Positions 39,051 through 48,116 of a DNA stretch of 64,000 bases are shown piece after piece; positions within the stretch are counted from its first letter, which is position 1, and every line of letters starts with the position of its first letter. The translations under genes and the position numbers were made by a program. The stretch is from Oceanococcus sp. (GTDB lineage Bacteria; Pseudomonadota; Gammaproteobacteria; Nevskiales; Oceanococcaceae): contig JASBUL010000011.1 of NCBI GenBank assembly GCA_030147945.1, forward strand, positions 62,001-126,000. Direction: 5' to 3'. The notes below the pieces were generated by a model, which was given only the letters and a program-made list of their open reading frames with translations, was not told the origin of the DNA and made no database searches.

Positions 39051-39643
39051 AGCCGGAATTCTCGATTATCAGCGAGTGGATCGAACCGGGCAGCCGGGTG
39101 CTGGATCTGGGCTGCGGCGACGGCACCTTGCTGTCGATGCTGCAGCGCGAACGCCAGGTGACCGGCTATGGCCTGGATCTGGACGTGGGCAACATCGCGG
39201 CCTGCATCGCCAAAGGTGTGGATGCCATCCACACCGATGTCGACAATGGGCTGAGCGAATTCAACGACCAGCGCTTCGATTACGTGGTCATGACCCAGGC
39301 CCTGCAGGTGATGCAGCAGCCTGATCAGGTGCTGCTCGACATGCTGCGGGTGGGACGCCGCGGGGTGGTCACCTTCCCCAACTTTGCCCACTGGTCACTG
39401 CGCCTGCAGCTGCTGATGTCCGGGCGAATGCCGCGCACCCGCGCCCTGCCCGCCACCTGGTACAACACCCAGAACATCCACCTGTGCACGCTCAAGGACT
39501 TCGAGGCGCTGTGCCAGGAACTCAATATCCGCATCCTCGAAAGGCGTGTCTCCGACGATCAGCACCGCAATGGTCGTTCGCGCCGCTGGTTGCCCAATCT
39601 GTCAGGCCAGGTCGGCCTGTATCTGCTGGACAAGCCCCGATGA
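39047..39643 (+). CDS. metW: Methionine biosynthesis protein MetW
   Basis: A 198-residue SAM-methyltransferase-like protein. [12 protein letters not shown] is motif I, and [21 protein letters not shown] and [20 protein letters not shown] are MetW signatures. It is coupled with metX by an ATGA overlap; MetW is needed for full MetX function in several proteobacteria. The next gene again overlaps by ATGA. Confidence 0.95.
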   Translation: MKPEFSIISEWIEPGSRVLDLGCGDGTLLSMLQRERQVTGYGLDLDVGNIAACIAKGVDAIHTDVDNGLSEFNDQRFDYVVMTQALQVMQQPDQVLLDMLRVGRRGVVTFPNFAHWSLRLQLLMSGRMPRTRALPATWYNTQNIHLCTLKDFEALCQELNIRILERRVSDDQHRNGRSRRWLPNLSGQVGLYLLDKPR

Positions 39644-40071
39644 GAGTTGTGATTGCGCTGATCACCAGCCTGCTGAGCCTTGCTGCCTGGGCCGAGCAGG
39701 TCATCGAATCCGGCCCTTACCGTCTGCATTACATGGCCATGGTCACCTACGACCTGCCGCCCGAGGTGGCACAGGCCTACGGCATCACGCGCAGCCGCAA
39801 GCAGGGCGTGGCGGTGCTCAACCTGCAGCATGTCGATGCGCCGCAGGTCAGCGTGGCGTCCAGCGTCAGCGGGCGTATCCGCAATCTGATCGGCCAGGAA
39901 CGCCTCGATGATCTGCGTGAGGTGCGCGAACAAGACGCCATCTACTGGATTGCGACCTTTGATTTCTCGCATCTGGAAACCATGCGCTTCGATTTCCAGA
40001 TTGATCCGCAGGGACCGCACGGGCCGTTCCCCGTGCACTTTTCACAGCAGTTCTACCGCCCGCCCCGCTAG
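39640..40071 (+). CDS. DUF4426 exported protein
   Basis: A 143-residue protein with a signal peptide ([18 protein letters not shown]) and a DUF4426 body (YRLHYMAMVTYDLPPEVAQAYGITRSRKQGVAVLNL). It is always found after metW in gammaproteobacteria; its function is not known. It overlaps metW by ATGA, so it ends the proC operon. The usual rdgB gene downstream is missing here and a TerB-like gene on the other strand follows after 8 bp. Confidence 0.92.
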   Translation: MRVVIALITSLLSLAAWAEQVIESGPYRLHYMAMVTYDLPPEVAQAYGITRSRKQGVAVLNLQHVDAPQVSVASSVSGRIRNLIGQERLDDLREVREQDAIYWIATFDFSHLETMRFDFQIDPQGPHGPFPVHFSQQFYRPPR

Positions 40072-40079
40072 GCCCAGAT

Positions 40080-40523
40080 TTATTCGCCGGTGATCTTGAG
40101 CTTGGCCTGAATGAACTCGGCGTGGGACAGGAACAGCAGATCAGCGATGCGCCGCATCATGTGCTCTTCCTGGGCGTCCAGGCGACCATCCGCCCAGGCC
40201 ACCGCCCACAAGGCTTCCAGCAGATGCAGCTTCTGTTCGCGTGAGCAGTGCTGGTTGACCGCACTGACATAGGGCTGCATGGAAATGCAGTGGGCCTGTT
40301 CCTGCTCAGCGCGGGCGATCAGCTCCAGCGCGGCGGACGCCTCCAGCGCAAACACCGTCTGCATACCCTGGGCCAACATGCGACGCTCGCTGTCGGCCAG
40401 GTCCTGATCGGCCTGGGCAATCTCGACCAGCAGTACCGCAGCGGCGAGCTGCGCGTCCACATCCGCATCACGTTCCGACGAGGCGCTGACAAACGCGCGC
40501 TCGAACAGTTTTTTCAGACTCAT
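40080..40523 (-). CDS. TerB-like protein
   Basis: A 147-residue all-helical protein that resembles the TerB domain (tellurite-resistance B-like): ADQDLADSERRML and AVAWADGRLDAQEEHMMRRIADLL are the two acidic D-x-x-x-x-x-E helix motifs which bind metal (Ca) in family members. The domain occurs in many proteins unrelated to tellurite, so no role is implied. It lies directly downstream of the hydrolase gene on the same strand (no gap). Confidence 0.8.
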   Translation of the reverse strand: MSLKKLFERAFVSASSERDADVDAQLAAAVLLVEIAQADQDLADSERRMLAQGMQTVFALEASAALELIARAEQEQAHCISMQPYVSAVNQHCSREQKLHLLEALWAVAWADGRLDAQEEHMMRRIADLLFLSHAEFIQAKLKITGE

Positions 40524-41195
40524 TCAGTCTCCGCTCTCGGCGAGCCGGGCCGTGAGCCAGGTTTCGACCCGGCTGCGCAACTGGGTCAGCTCGCCATGGA
40601 AAAAATGTCCGACACCAGCAATGGTGTGAAATTCCGGCGGCTGGGCCATGCCCCGGGCACGTTCCAGGGTGTCATCGTGGGCGACCACATCATCGGCATC
40701 GCCATGAATCACCAACCACGGGCAACGCGGTTGCGGCACCGCCGCATCGCCGGCGTACATCAGCGGCGGTGCAATGGCGATCAGCCCGGCCACATCGTCG
40801 CTCTCGGCAGCCACTTTCAGCGCCATGTACGCGCCAAACGAAAAGCCCATCAGAAAGGCCGGAACCTGCGGCCAGATGCGGCGCAGTTCGCCCAGCATGA
40901 AAGCGGTGTCCAGCGCCTCACCGACGCCCTTGTCATGTGGCCCATCGCTCGACCCGACACCGCGAAACTGGAAGCGCAAAGCCGCCAGCCCGCAACTCTG
41001 TGCACTGCGCGCCAGCGAGTACACCACCTTGTTGTCCATGGTGCCGCTAAACAGCGGATGCGGATGACAGATCACCGCCACTGCATGCGGCTCGCTGTCC
41101 GGCATGTCGAGACGATATTCCAGCGCCCCGGCAGGGCCCTGAATCAGTCCACGACGACTTTCCCCGGGCTCAAGCCTCGGCAGGTACTGGTCCAT
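40524..41195 (-). CDS. Alpha/beta hydrolase
   Basis: A 223-residue hydrolase. GFSFGAYMAL has the nucleophile Ser in a G-x-S-x-G motif; LVIHGDADDVV supplies the Asp, and GVGHFFHG the His. HPHPLFSGTMDNKVV matches the DUF-type 'HPHPLxGG' group of small, possibly thioesterase/dienelactone-hydrolase-like enzymes. Its 5' end overlaps the 3' end of the upstream antiporter gene by 26 bp, so it is likely coupled to it. Substrate not known. Confidence 0.85.
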   Translation of the reverse strand: MDQYLPRLEPGESRRGLIQGPAGALEYRLDMPDSEPHAVAVICHPHPLFSGTMDNKVVYSLARSAQSCGLAALRFQFRGVGSSDGPHDKGVGEALDTAFMLGELRRIWPQVPAFLMGFSFGAYMALKVAAESDDVAGLIAIAPPLMYAGDAAVPQPRCPWLVIHGDADDVVAHDDTLERARGMAQPPEFHTIAGVGHFFHGELTQLRSRVETWLTARLAESGD

Positions 41196-43041
41196 CACTG
41201 CTCGACTCCTTGTCCGCCTTGGGCGTTTTCTTGGGCACCGGCGGTTTGATCGGTTTGCTCTCGGGCGGCGCGTAGTACACCACGGTATCGCCCGGTTGCG
41301 GGCGTATGGGATTGAGCGGCGCGTGGAAAGTCATGCGTCGACCGTCCTTGACCACGCCGATGGGAATGGACTCGCCACTCACATCGGCAAGGAAATTCTC
41401 CCAGTCGTAGGTGCTGGTGATACGCGTTTTGCTAAAGCTCCAGCCCTGGAAATGGCGCCGCCACAACTCCTCGTACTGGGAGTCCTCGGAAAAGGCCATG
41501 ACACCGGTCAGAGGCTTGGCCACCTTGCGCCGCTTGTGCGACTCCTCGGCGGCATACATGGGCAGCTGGAACACCCGATCGGGCCCTAGCTCCTGGGAGA
41601 AGTGCCGGCACACCAGGGCGTTGTAGGCATCATTGCTGGTCGCCGCCAGCAGGCAGTTGACGCTGCCCAGCTCCAGCCCCTGCTGCAGTTCTTCGGAGAG
41701 AATCTCACCGTATTGCACGGGAATGCCGTTAAGCCGCGCCTCGCGCAGACGGTGCCAGGAACTGTCGACCAGGATGATGTTGCTGCCCAGATCGTTCTTG
41801 ATGGTCTGCGCCAGCGCGGTGGTCCACGGCGAGGCGCCCACGATCACCACCGTGTTGGGGGTGACGGTCAGATCCAGACGCCGCGCCAGCCAGCCGATGG
41901 AAAAACCATGGCTGATCACGGTGGCGAAAACCAGGGCAAACATCAGCGGCGCCAGCAGAGCGCCATCCTCGTAACCGGCCGCCACCAGATCGGGGCCGAA
42001 CACCCCGGCCACCGCTGTGGCCACAATCCCGCGCGGTGCGATCCAGGCCACCAGAATGCGCTCGGACCAGCGCATGTCGGTCCACATCGTGGCGATCAGT
42101 ACGGCCGCCGGACGCACGATGAACATCAGGGCCAGAATCAGGGCCACCGCATGCCAGTCGAGGATGTTGAGGATATCGCGGTCGATGTCGGCGCTGAGCA
42201 TGACGAACACCGACGAGACCAGCATCAGGGTGATGTACTCCTTGAAGCGGCGCATCTCCCCCATGCTCGGCAAATCCATATTGCCCATCCACAGGCCCAT
42301 CACCGTGACCGCAAGCAGACCGGCCTCGTGCTGCATGTGATTGGACAGGGTGTAGACCACCAGCACGGTAGCCAGGGTGCAAGGCGCTTTCAGGTATTCC
42401 GGGATCGTACCGTTGTTGAAGGCCCGCCCCAGCAGCCAGGCTGCGCCACCACCCAGACCGATGCCCGAACCCAGGGCAATCAGCAAGCCAGACAGCAAAC
42501 CGCCGTGGCCGGACTGATCGCTGAGTACGAACACCTGGAAAATCAGCACGGCGGCCAGCGCACCGATGGGGTCGTTGATGATCCCTTCCCACTTGAGATA
42601 CGACGCGGTGCGCCGGTTCAGATGCGACTGCCGCAGCAGCGGCATGATCACGGTCGGCCCGGTCACCACAATGATCGCACCGAACACCATCGCCACAGGC
42701 AATTCCAGCCCACCGACCCAGTGCGCCGCGATCGAGCCCAGAGCGAAACTCAGCACCGCCGCCACGGTCACCAGCCGCTTGACCCCGGAGGCCGAACTGG
42801 ACAGCTCGTGCCAGTGCAGATTAAGCCCGCCCTCGAACAGGATCACCGCCACACACAGCGAAACCACCGGACGAAACACATCGCCCAGCACCAGCGACGG
42901 GTTCACCACCCCGGCAATCGGGCCAATGATCAGGCCGACGGCGGCAAACAGCACGATGGCGGGAATATGAGCGCGCCAGGCCAACCACTGGGCGAGCACG
43001 CCCAGCGAGAAGATCAGCACGATGACTTCTGCAATATCCAT
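41170..43041 (-). CDS. CPA-type sodium/potassium:proton antiporter with RCK domain
   Basis: A 623-residue protein. The first ~400 residues have about 12 transmembrane helices of the CPA1/NhaP-like fold (LFEGGLNLHWHEL, AIIVVTGPTVIMPLLRQS, EGIINDPIGALAAVLIF). The NDPIG motif is characteristic of the ion site. A Rossmann RCK/TrkA-N-like domain follows (VVIVGASPWTTALAQTIKNDLG), then a TrkA-C-like domain and a Pro/Lys-rich tail. Antiporters of this kind handle Na+ or K+ at high pH or salinity, with nucleotide-controlled gating. Its stop overlaps the downstream hydrolase gene. Confidence 0.88.
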   Translation of the reverse strand: MDIAEVIVLIFSLGVLAQWLAWRAHIPAIVLFAAVGLIIGPIAGVVNPSLVLGDVFRPVVSLCVAVILFEGGLNLHWHELSSSASGVKRLVTVAAVLSFALGSIAAHWVGGLELPVAMVFGAIIVVTGPTVIMPLLRQSHLNRRTASYLKWEGIINDPIGALAAVLIFQVFVLSDQSGHGGLLSGLLIALGSGIGLGGGAAWLLGRAFNNGTIPEYLKAPCTLATVLVVYTLSNHMQHEAGLLAVTVMGLWMGNMDLPSMGEMRRFKEYITLMLVSSVFVMLSADIDRDILNILDWHAVALILALMFIVRPAAVLIATMWTDMRWSERILVAWIAPRGIVATAVAGVFGPDLVAAGYEDGALLAPLMFALVFATVISHGFSIGWLARRLDLTVTPNTVVIVGASPWTTALAQTIKNDLGSNIILVDSSWHRLREARLNGIPVQYGEILSEELQQGLELGSVNCLLAATSNDAYNALVCRHFSQELGPDRVFQLPMYAAEESHKRRKVAKPLTGVMAFSEDSQYEELWRRHFQGWSFSKTRITSTYDWENFLADVSGESIPIGVVKDGRRMTFHAPLNPIRPQPGDTVVYYAPPESKPIKPPVPKKTPKADKESSSDGPVPAEA

Positions 43042-43050
43042 GGGCGTTGT

Positions 43051-43698
43051 TTACCAGTTGCTGGTGCGGCGCGGACGCAACAAGGGCACGATCAGGCCGA
43101 GCAGAATGCCGGCCAACAGAATGCCCGCGCCGAGCAGCATGTTGGAGCGCCGCGACTCGCGTGCGCTGAGTTCGCCCTGCAAGGCCTGGCCCTGGGCCTC
43201 GGCATCCGCCAGCGTCTGCTGCAAGTCCTTGTTGCGCTCACGAATCTCCAGCGTGCTGGCCGCTGCGCTGGAGATCTCCTGCAATTCCTGACGCAAGTTC
43301 ACGGCCTCGGCCTGAAGCTGCTCGTGGGCCGCGCTCAGCGCGGCGTGCTCGGCCTCAAGGGTCTGCAAGGCCTGCTCTGCAGCCTCGGCTGCGGCCACCG
43401 CCTTATCACGCTCGGCCTGCGCGGCGTCCAGGCGCGCGCGCGCGACCGGCTCCTTCTGCACGAAACGAGCGAGCACCCAGCCTTCCTTGCCGCGCGGGGT
43501 GCGCACCTTGTAATAGCCCGGCTCCTGCCCCAGCACCTCAAGACGCTCGCCGCTATGGGCCGCGCCGATGATCGCGTGTCCAGTGCCAACACCGGAGCGC
43601 ACATTGATGGGCAATTGATCCGAAACCACCACGGTTTCGGATGCTGCCGCACACAGCGGCAGAATGAGCAGCAACACTAAAGGCTTGAGTGACTTCAT
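43051..43698 (-). CDS. SH3-domain protein, TIGR04211/YgiM type
   Basis: A 215-residue protein with a signal peptide (LVLLLILPLCAAA), a bacterial SH3 domain (INVRSGVGTGHAIIGAAHSGERLEVL, EGWVLARFVQ), a coiled coil of about 90 residues and a C-terminal transmembrane helix (LLGAGILLAGILLGLIVP). The layout matches the YgiM group, whose function is unknown but which may act in envelope homeostasis. It sits 9 bp upstream of the antiporter and is divergent from tatD. Confidence 0.9.
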   Translation of the reverse strand: MKSLKPLVLLLILPLCAAASETVVVSDQLPINVRSGVGTGHAIIGAAHSGERLEVLGQEPGYYKVRTPRGKEGWVLARFVQKEPVARARLDAAQAERDKAVAAAEAAEQALQTLEAEHAALSAAHEQLQAEAVNLRQELQEISSAAASTLEIRERNKDLQQTLADAEAQGQALQGELSARESRRSNMLLGAGILLAGILLGLIVPLLRPRRTSNW

Positions 43699-43810
43699 AA
43701 ATCCTTTGGACAGGCGTGACGATCACGCCAGCCGGCACTACACTGCCGCACCAACGCATCCGGCGGCCCCAGCCGCTCACCGCTCACTACTTTACTGCTT
43801 TCGAATCCAC

Positions 43811-44620
43811 GTGTCCGCTGCTCCGCTCGACCTGACCGACATCGGTGCCAACCTGCACCACGACAGTTTTGACCCCGACCGCGACGTGGTGCTGCAGCGT
43901 GCTGCGGCCGCTGGGGTCAGCACCGTTGTGGTCACCGGAAGCTGTCTGGACAGCGCCATTGGCGCCGCCGAGATGAGCGGCACCAAGCACGGTGTGGAGC
44001 TGTATGCCACCGCCGGTCTGCACCCGCACCATGCCAGCGACTGGAACACCGAAATGGCCGCGTGCTTTCGCGATCTGAGCCAGCACCCGCGGGTGGTTTC
44101 GCTGGGTGAATGCGGTCTCGACTATCACCGCAATTTCTCACCGGTTACGGCGCAGAAGCAGGCTTTCGCAGCCCAGCTGGACTTGGCCATCGAGACCCGG
44201 ATGCCGGTCTTTCTGCATCAGCGCGATGCGCATGAGGATTTTCTTGAAATCCTCAAACCACGCCTCGACGAACTCGTCGGGGTGGTGGTGCACTGCTTTA
44301 CCGGCACGGCCGAGGAACTGGCCGACTATGTGGCGCTTAACGTGTATGTCGGCATCACCGGCTGGATCTGTGATGAGCGGCGCGGCGCTCACCTGCTCGA
44401 TTGCGTGAGCCTGATCCCCGATGAGCGTCTGCTGATCGAGACCGACGCGCCCTACCTGCTGCCGCGCACGATACGGCCGCGACCCAAATCACGCCGCAAC
44501 GAGCCGGTCCACCTGCCTGCCGTGGCCCAGTGCGTGGCCGATGCACGCCAGCAAAGCCTTGAACATGTTGCCGCGATCACACGCGCCAACGCCGCAGCGC
44601 TATTCGGACTGCACGCATGA
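43811..44620 (+). CDS. tatD: TatD-type metal-dependent DNase
   Basis: A 269-residue amidohydrolase-superfamily nuclease. DIGANLHHDSF opens it like E. coli TatD, TAGLHPHHAS, GECGLDYHRN, VVHCFTGTAEEL and IETDAPYLLPRT are the metal-site motifs. TatD proteins are 3'-5' exonucleases of ssDNA/RNA with Mg. Start is a GTG at 43811, which gives the usual length; the in-frame ATG at 43664 would add residues from the divergent gene region. It overlaps the next gene by ATGA. Confidence 0.93.
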   Translation: MSAAPLDLTDIGANLHHDSFDPDRDVVLQRAAAAGVSTVVVTGSCLDSAIGAAEMSGTKHGVELYATAGLHPHHASDWNTEMAACFRDLSQHPRVVSLGECGLDYHRNFSPVTAQKQAFAAQLDLAIETRMPVFLHQRDAHEDFLEILKPRLDELVGVVVHCFTGTAEELADYVALNVYVGITGWICDERRGAHLLDCVSLIPDERLLIETDAPYLLPRTIRPRPKSRRNEPVHLPAVAQCVADARQQSLEHVAAITRANAAALFGLHA

Positions 44621-45123
44621 AAATGTTGATGATCCTGCTGAGCAGCCTGTTGCTTGGCACCTCAGCCGGCATCGCCCAGGCTCAGATGGATCATTCGCAC
44701 ATGCCACTTGAGGTGCCGGAGGATGTCCAGGTGCCGGCCCTGGACCTGAGCCTGCGCAGCGATGTGATGAGCGGCTACAACCTGCATCTTGAGACCCGCC
44801 ACTTCGTACTCGAGCCGCCACCGGCGCAGATGAACATGCGCCAGATGATGAGCGCATCACGTGATCCGCGCAGCGGCGTGCTCAGTGGCCACGCCCACCT
44901 GTACGTCAACGGGCGCAAGATCCAGCGTCTCTACGCCGCCGACGTGCATCTGCCGGCCAGCCTGTTCAAGGCCGGCGTCAACCAGATCACCGTGACCCTG
45001 AACAACCATGGCCACATGGATCTGGTTCATCAGGGCCGTCAGATTCTGGCCAGCCTGTTTGTCGATCCGGCGGCCACTCCGGCCATCGTGCACCGCTTTG
45101 CCGCGCAGCCGCCGGGCGACTGA
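44617..45123 (+). CDS. Small periplasmic protein of unknown function, His/Met-rich start
   Basis: A 168-residue protein with a signal peptide (SSLLLGTSAGIAQAQ) and an N-terminal MDHSHMP segment, with more Met in AQMNMRQMMS. The core GYNLHLETRHFVLEPP..GHAHLYVNGRKIQRLY..VTLNNHGH recurs in proteins linked to copper/periplasmic metal handling, which suggests metal binding, but I do not know a named family. It overlaps tatD by ATGA and ends just before the convergent kinase gene. Confidence 0.65.
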   Translation: MKMLMILLSSLLLGTSAGIAQAQMDHSHMPLEVPEDVQVPALDLSLRSDVMSGYNLHLETRHFVLEPPPAQMNMRQMMSASRDPRSGVLSGHAHLYVNGRKIQRLYAADVHLPASLFKAGVNQITVTLNNHGHMDLVHQGRQILASLFVDPAATPAIVHRFAAQPPGD

Positions 45124-46059
45124 TCAGCTCAGGCTGTAGCCGAACTCGTCAGCAAAGCGTACGGAAAAGCTCTCGGCCGAGAATTGATGATTCTGGGTCC
45201 CGGCCTGCTCGATCTTGATCGACCCGCACAAGGCCGCAACACGTGCCGTGGTTTCCCAGTCCATGCCCTGCTGCAAGCCATACAGCAAACCGCCCCGGTA
45301 GGCGTCGCCGCAACCGGTCGGGTCACTCAAACGGGCCGCCTTGACCACCGGAATCTCAAGCACCTTGCCGGCGCTGTAGATGCGTGAGCCTTCGGCGCCG
45401 CGGGTCACGATCAATGCCTCTACGCGCTGGGCCACCTGTTCCGGGCTCAGACCGGTGCGCTCGCACAACATGCCGCACTCGTAATCGTTCAGCGCCACAT
45501 AGGTGGCCTGCTCGATGAAGGTGTTGAGATCCTGGCCATCGAACATCGGCATGCCCTGACCCGGATCGAAGATGAACGGAATGCCGGCCTCGGCAAACTG
45601 GGTGGCGTGCTCGATCATGCCGTCGCGCCCATCGGGCGAAACCAGGCCCAGGGTCACGCCCTGATCGGTTGGCACGCGCTGCTGATGCGCCTCGCTCATC
45701 GCACCGGGATGGAACGCGGTGATCTGATTGTCATCAAGATCGGTCACGATATAGGCCTGTGCCGTGAAGCTGCCCTCCACGCTTTTCACATAGCGATCAT
45801 CAATGCCCAGACTGTTCAGACGCTTGCGATAAGGCGCGAAATCCTCGCCCACCGTCCCCATGGGCAGGGCCGCTCCCCCGAGCATGTCCAGGGTGTAGGC
45901 GATATTGCCGGCGCAACCGCCAAATTCCTTGCGCAGCTGCGGCACCAGAAACGACACATTCAGGATGTGCACCTTGTCGGGCAGGATTTCATCGGCGAAT
46001 CGCCCCTGAAAAACCATGATGTTGTCGTAGGCGAAAGATCCACAAATCAGTGCAGTCAT
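45124..46059 (-). CDS. PfkB-family carbohydrate kinase, adenosine-kinase-like
   Basis: A 311-residue ribokinase-fold kinase. MTALICGSFAYDNIM opens it, FGGCAGNIAYTLDMLG is the first signature and DPTGCGDAYRGGLLYGL is the second with the catalytic Asp. The adenosine-kinase subgroup is indicated by GSFAYDNIM and the SIKIEQAGTQNHQFS tail. It would phosphorylate adenosine or a nucleoside/sugar. ATG at 46059 is used; the longer frame from 46179 lacks family sequence. Confidence 0.85.
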   Translation of the reverse strand: MTALICGSFAYDNIMVFQGRFADEILPDKVHILNVSFLVPQLRKEFGGCAGNIAYTLDMLGGAALPMGTVGEDFAPYRKRLNSLGIDDRYVKSVEGSFTAQAYIVTDLDDNQITAFHPGAMSEAHQQRVPTDQGVTLGLVSPDGRDGMIEHATQFAEAGIPFIFDPGQGMPMFDGQDLNTFIEQATYVALNDYECGMLCERTGLSPEQVAQRVEALIVTRGAEGSRIYSAGKVLEIPVVKAARLSDPTGCGDAYRGGLLYGLQQGMDWETTARVAALCGSIKIEQAGTQNHQFSAESFSVRFADEFGYSLS

Positions 46060-46198
46060 GCGTAGGCTTTGTTGTTGTCGGTGAAGGACGCCGCCACGGC
46101 GGCAAGCCGTCCCATCATAAGCGATCGTTGGGCGCGCGGTCGGCTGGACCTTGTCGGCAAAAACAGCGACGCTCAGCATCCACCTCCGAGATCACCGC

Positions 46199-46597
46199 AT
46201 GAGCATTCATCTGAGCAAAGCCCCGCAGGGCACCTACCGCCAGCAGATCCGTATCGACCAGCACACGCTGCTCAGCGATGTCGCACCGGCCTTTGGCGGC
46301 GAAGGCTCAGCGCCGGATCCGCACGACCTGTTTGATGCCTCACTGGCCGCCTGCAAAGCGATCACCGTGATGATGGTGGCACGACGCCGCAAGCTGGCGC
46401 TGGACAGCATCGATCTGGTGGTCAGCCGGGACGCCAGCGCGGAGAGCAAAGGACATTACGCCCTCGACGTGGCGATGACTTTCAACGGTGATCTGGACGA
46501 GACCGAGCGCGCCAAGCTGCTGGAGATTGCCGACAAGTGTCCGATCCACAAACTCATGACCCAGGCGCAGATCAGCATCGACACCCACCTGGGCTGA
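46199..46597 (+). CDS. OsmC-family protein (YhfA type)
   Basis: A 132-residue OsmC/Ohr-superfamily protein. DPHDLFDASLAACKAITVMMVARRR carries the first redox Cys, and IADKCPIHKLM the second. These proteins reduce organic hydroperoxides; the YhfA subgroup (CKAIT motif) has unclear substrate. Start 46199 lies in-frame with a longer frame from 46151 but is the family start. It is divergent from the kinase gene and convergent with the fusion protein gene after 4 bp. Confidence 0.85.
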   Translation: MSIHLSKAPQGTYRQQIRIDQHTLLSDVAPAFGGEGSAPDPHDLFDASLAACKAITVMMVARRRKLALDSIDLVVSRDASAESKGHYALDVAMTFNGDLDETERAKLLEIADKCPIHKLMTQAQISIDTHLG

Positions 46598-46601
46598 CGT
46601 C

Positions 46602-47576
46602 CTACCAGTACGGCGGTGGTGCTTCCAGCGGATCACCACAGGCCGAACATTCCGGCTTGCGTTTGTAGGCGTTGTTTTTCTTGCCGCAGGTGCTGCAGGC
46701 AATCATCACCGGCTTGGCCCGAACCAGCTGATACACGCGCGAATGGGTGCCGTAGGCAAAGCCTTCCTTCATGAACCGATGCACAACCTGCTTGTGGTCT
46801 TCGTTGGGCAGCAGATTTTCTTCCAGGGCTTCGATCGACTCCCAGGCCGACAGCGTGAAACCGGATGAATTGCCGTGTTCATCGGGTGGTCGGGCGCCGA
46901 TGATGCCGGTCACAAAGCCCGGCTTGTCGGCAAAGCTCTCGAGCACCTTGTTGGTCACATCAGCCGCCGCATCGAATGGCTCCTGACCACCGCGCACCAG
47001 CAACCAGGTGATGCCAATGGCCTCGGGCGGTGCACGGTTGCCACGGTTGAGGCGGTAATAGGCACCAAACTGGTAATCACCCTGCTCGCGCGGCATCAGC
47101 AAGGCCAGAAAGCCGAGCTGCTCGGCCAGGGTATCGAGCGCGAAATGATTGTCGACACAGACCTGACCCTGGGCATCAAAACGCAGACTCATGGTCGCTT
47201 CCAGCGCGAGCTCACGCCCGGTCGGGTCAACCGCATCAATGCCCAGACCACCGGGCAGCGGCCCGTCATGCCGGCCGCTCAAACGATAGCCGGCAACAAG
47301 ATTGCGATCACCAATCGAAATGGGGCCGGTCAGCTCAAAACTCAGATTGGGAAACGCGGTGATCAGCGCTTGCGCATGCGCGCGAAACGCCTCACCGGAC
47401 AACGCGCCCTGGCTGAGCGGATCGCGGTAGCTGCTGCCCTGCGCCATCAAGGCCATGATGGCGTCGATATCATGCTTGTTCCAGGCATCCAGAAAGCGCT
47501 GGGCAAAGCCGAGCATGCGTGGCGATTGAACAAACAGCCCCTTGAACAGGCCGGCGAGGATTTTGATCGGACTCAT
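46602..47576 (-). CDS. SnoaL-like / ABM-like / zinc-ribbon fusion protein
   Basis: A 324-residue cytoplasmic protein that appears to be three domains. Residues about 20-150 look like a SnoaL/NTF2 fold (MLGFAQRFLDAWNKHDIDAI, FPNLSFELTGPI), the fold that includes limonene epoxide hydrolase and polyketide cyclases. Residues about 180-280 look like an antibiotic-biosynthesis-monooxygenase/IsdG-type ferredoxin fold (GITWLLVRGGQEPFDAA, WESIEALEENLLP). The C-terminus is a zinc ribbon with CSTCGKK and CSACGDP. I do not know a named protein with this combination. ATG at 47576 overlaps the upstream membrane-protein stop by ATGA, so the two are coupled; substrate is unknown. Confidence 0.6.
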   Translation of the reverse strand: MSPIKILAGLFKGLFVQSPRMLGFAQRFLDAWNKHDIDAIMALMAQGSSYRDPLSQGALSGEAFRAHAQALITAFPNLSFELTGPISIGDRNLVAGYRLSGRHDGPLPGGLGIDAVDPTGRELALEATMSLRFDAQGQVCVDNHFALDTLAEQLGFLALLMPREQGDYQFGAYYRLNRGNRAPPEAIGITWLLVRGGQEPFDAAADVTNKVLESFADKPGFVTGIIGARPPDEHGNSSGFTLSAWESIEALEENLLPNEDHKQVVHRFMKEGFAYGTHSRVYQLVRAKPVMIACSTCGKKNNAYKRKPECSACGDPLEAPPPYW

Positions 47577-48061
47577 GCTTGGGCCTCCAGACGAGTATTG
47601 CGCGCACCGCGCCACAGCAGCCAGGCCTGCGCAAAGGCTGTGGGGACGGCGATCAGGAACAGCAGGTAATTGAGGGTGTTGGTCAGCGAACCGCCGAAGG
47701 CCAGCCCGCGGACACCGAACAGAGCGCCGACCAGAAAACCCAGGCTGTTGGACCAGCCCGTGACGCACACGCAGATGATGTACCAGCGTCGCGCCCCCTG
47801 AGTCAGGCGGATGCTGGCGCCCGCTGCGGCGAAGGCGATCATCGCGATGGCATTGATCAGCAGGCCCAGATGGGTCCGCCGCCAAGCCGCCTCGGTGCCG
47901 GGCATCTGGATATCCAGCGCCGGCAGCAAAGGCCATGCGGCGACATGGCCAATCGCCTCGAAGGTGAAAACCAGACCGATCACCAGACCCAGGCCAAACA
48001 GCCCGGCAGCAGGCGCCAGGATACGGGCGCGCTCCGCCGCGCTCAGATTTTCAGGCCTCAT
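47573..48061 (-). CDS. StyC-like four-helix membrane protein A (putative heme-dependent isomerase)
   Basis: A 162-residue protein with four hydrophobic helices. It is a paralogue of the protein at 48861: both carry a P-G-T-x-x-A-W-R segment, then His and Asn six residues apart (His64, Asn70), GW (GWSN at 102-105) and RGLxFGGSxTN. From memory, styrene oxide isomerase StyC has the same layout: PGSPEGWARAH, heme-ligand His58, Asn64, DGWAN and RGLTFG. This suggests a heme-binding epoxide isomerase-like role, not proven. ATG at 48061 has GAGGAG upstream; a GTG at 48067 overlaps that site. It overlaps the fusion gene and is divergent from TetR. Confidence 0.7.
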   Translation of the reverse strand: MRPENLSAAERARILAPAAGLFGLGLVIGLVFTFEAIGHVAAWPLLPALDIQMPGTEAAWRRTHLGLLINAIAMIAFAAAGASIRLTQGARRWYIICVCVTGWSNSLGFLVGALFGVRGLAFGGSLTNTLNYLLFLIAVPTAFAQAWLLWRGARNTRLEAQA

Positions 48062-48116
48062 CGCCACTCCTCTTGTTGTTGTGTTTGATCATTCGCCTGA
48101 CCGGCAGCCACAAAGA

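Noticed and set aside
41602-43680. 692-codon plus-strand frame antisense to the antiporter and SH3 genes
   Set aside because: It spans two real minus-strand genes and is dominated by His, Gln and Arg; no motif or start site.
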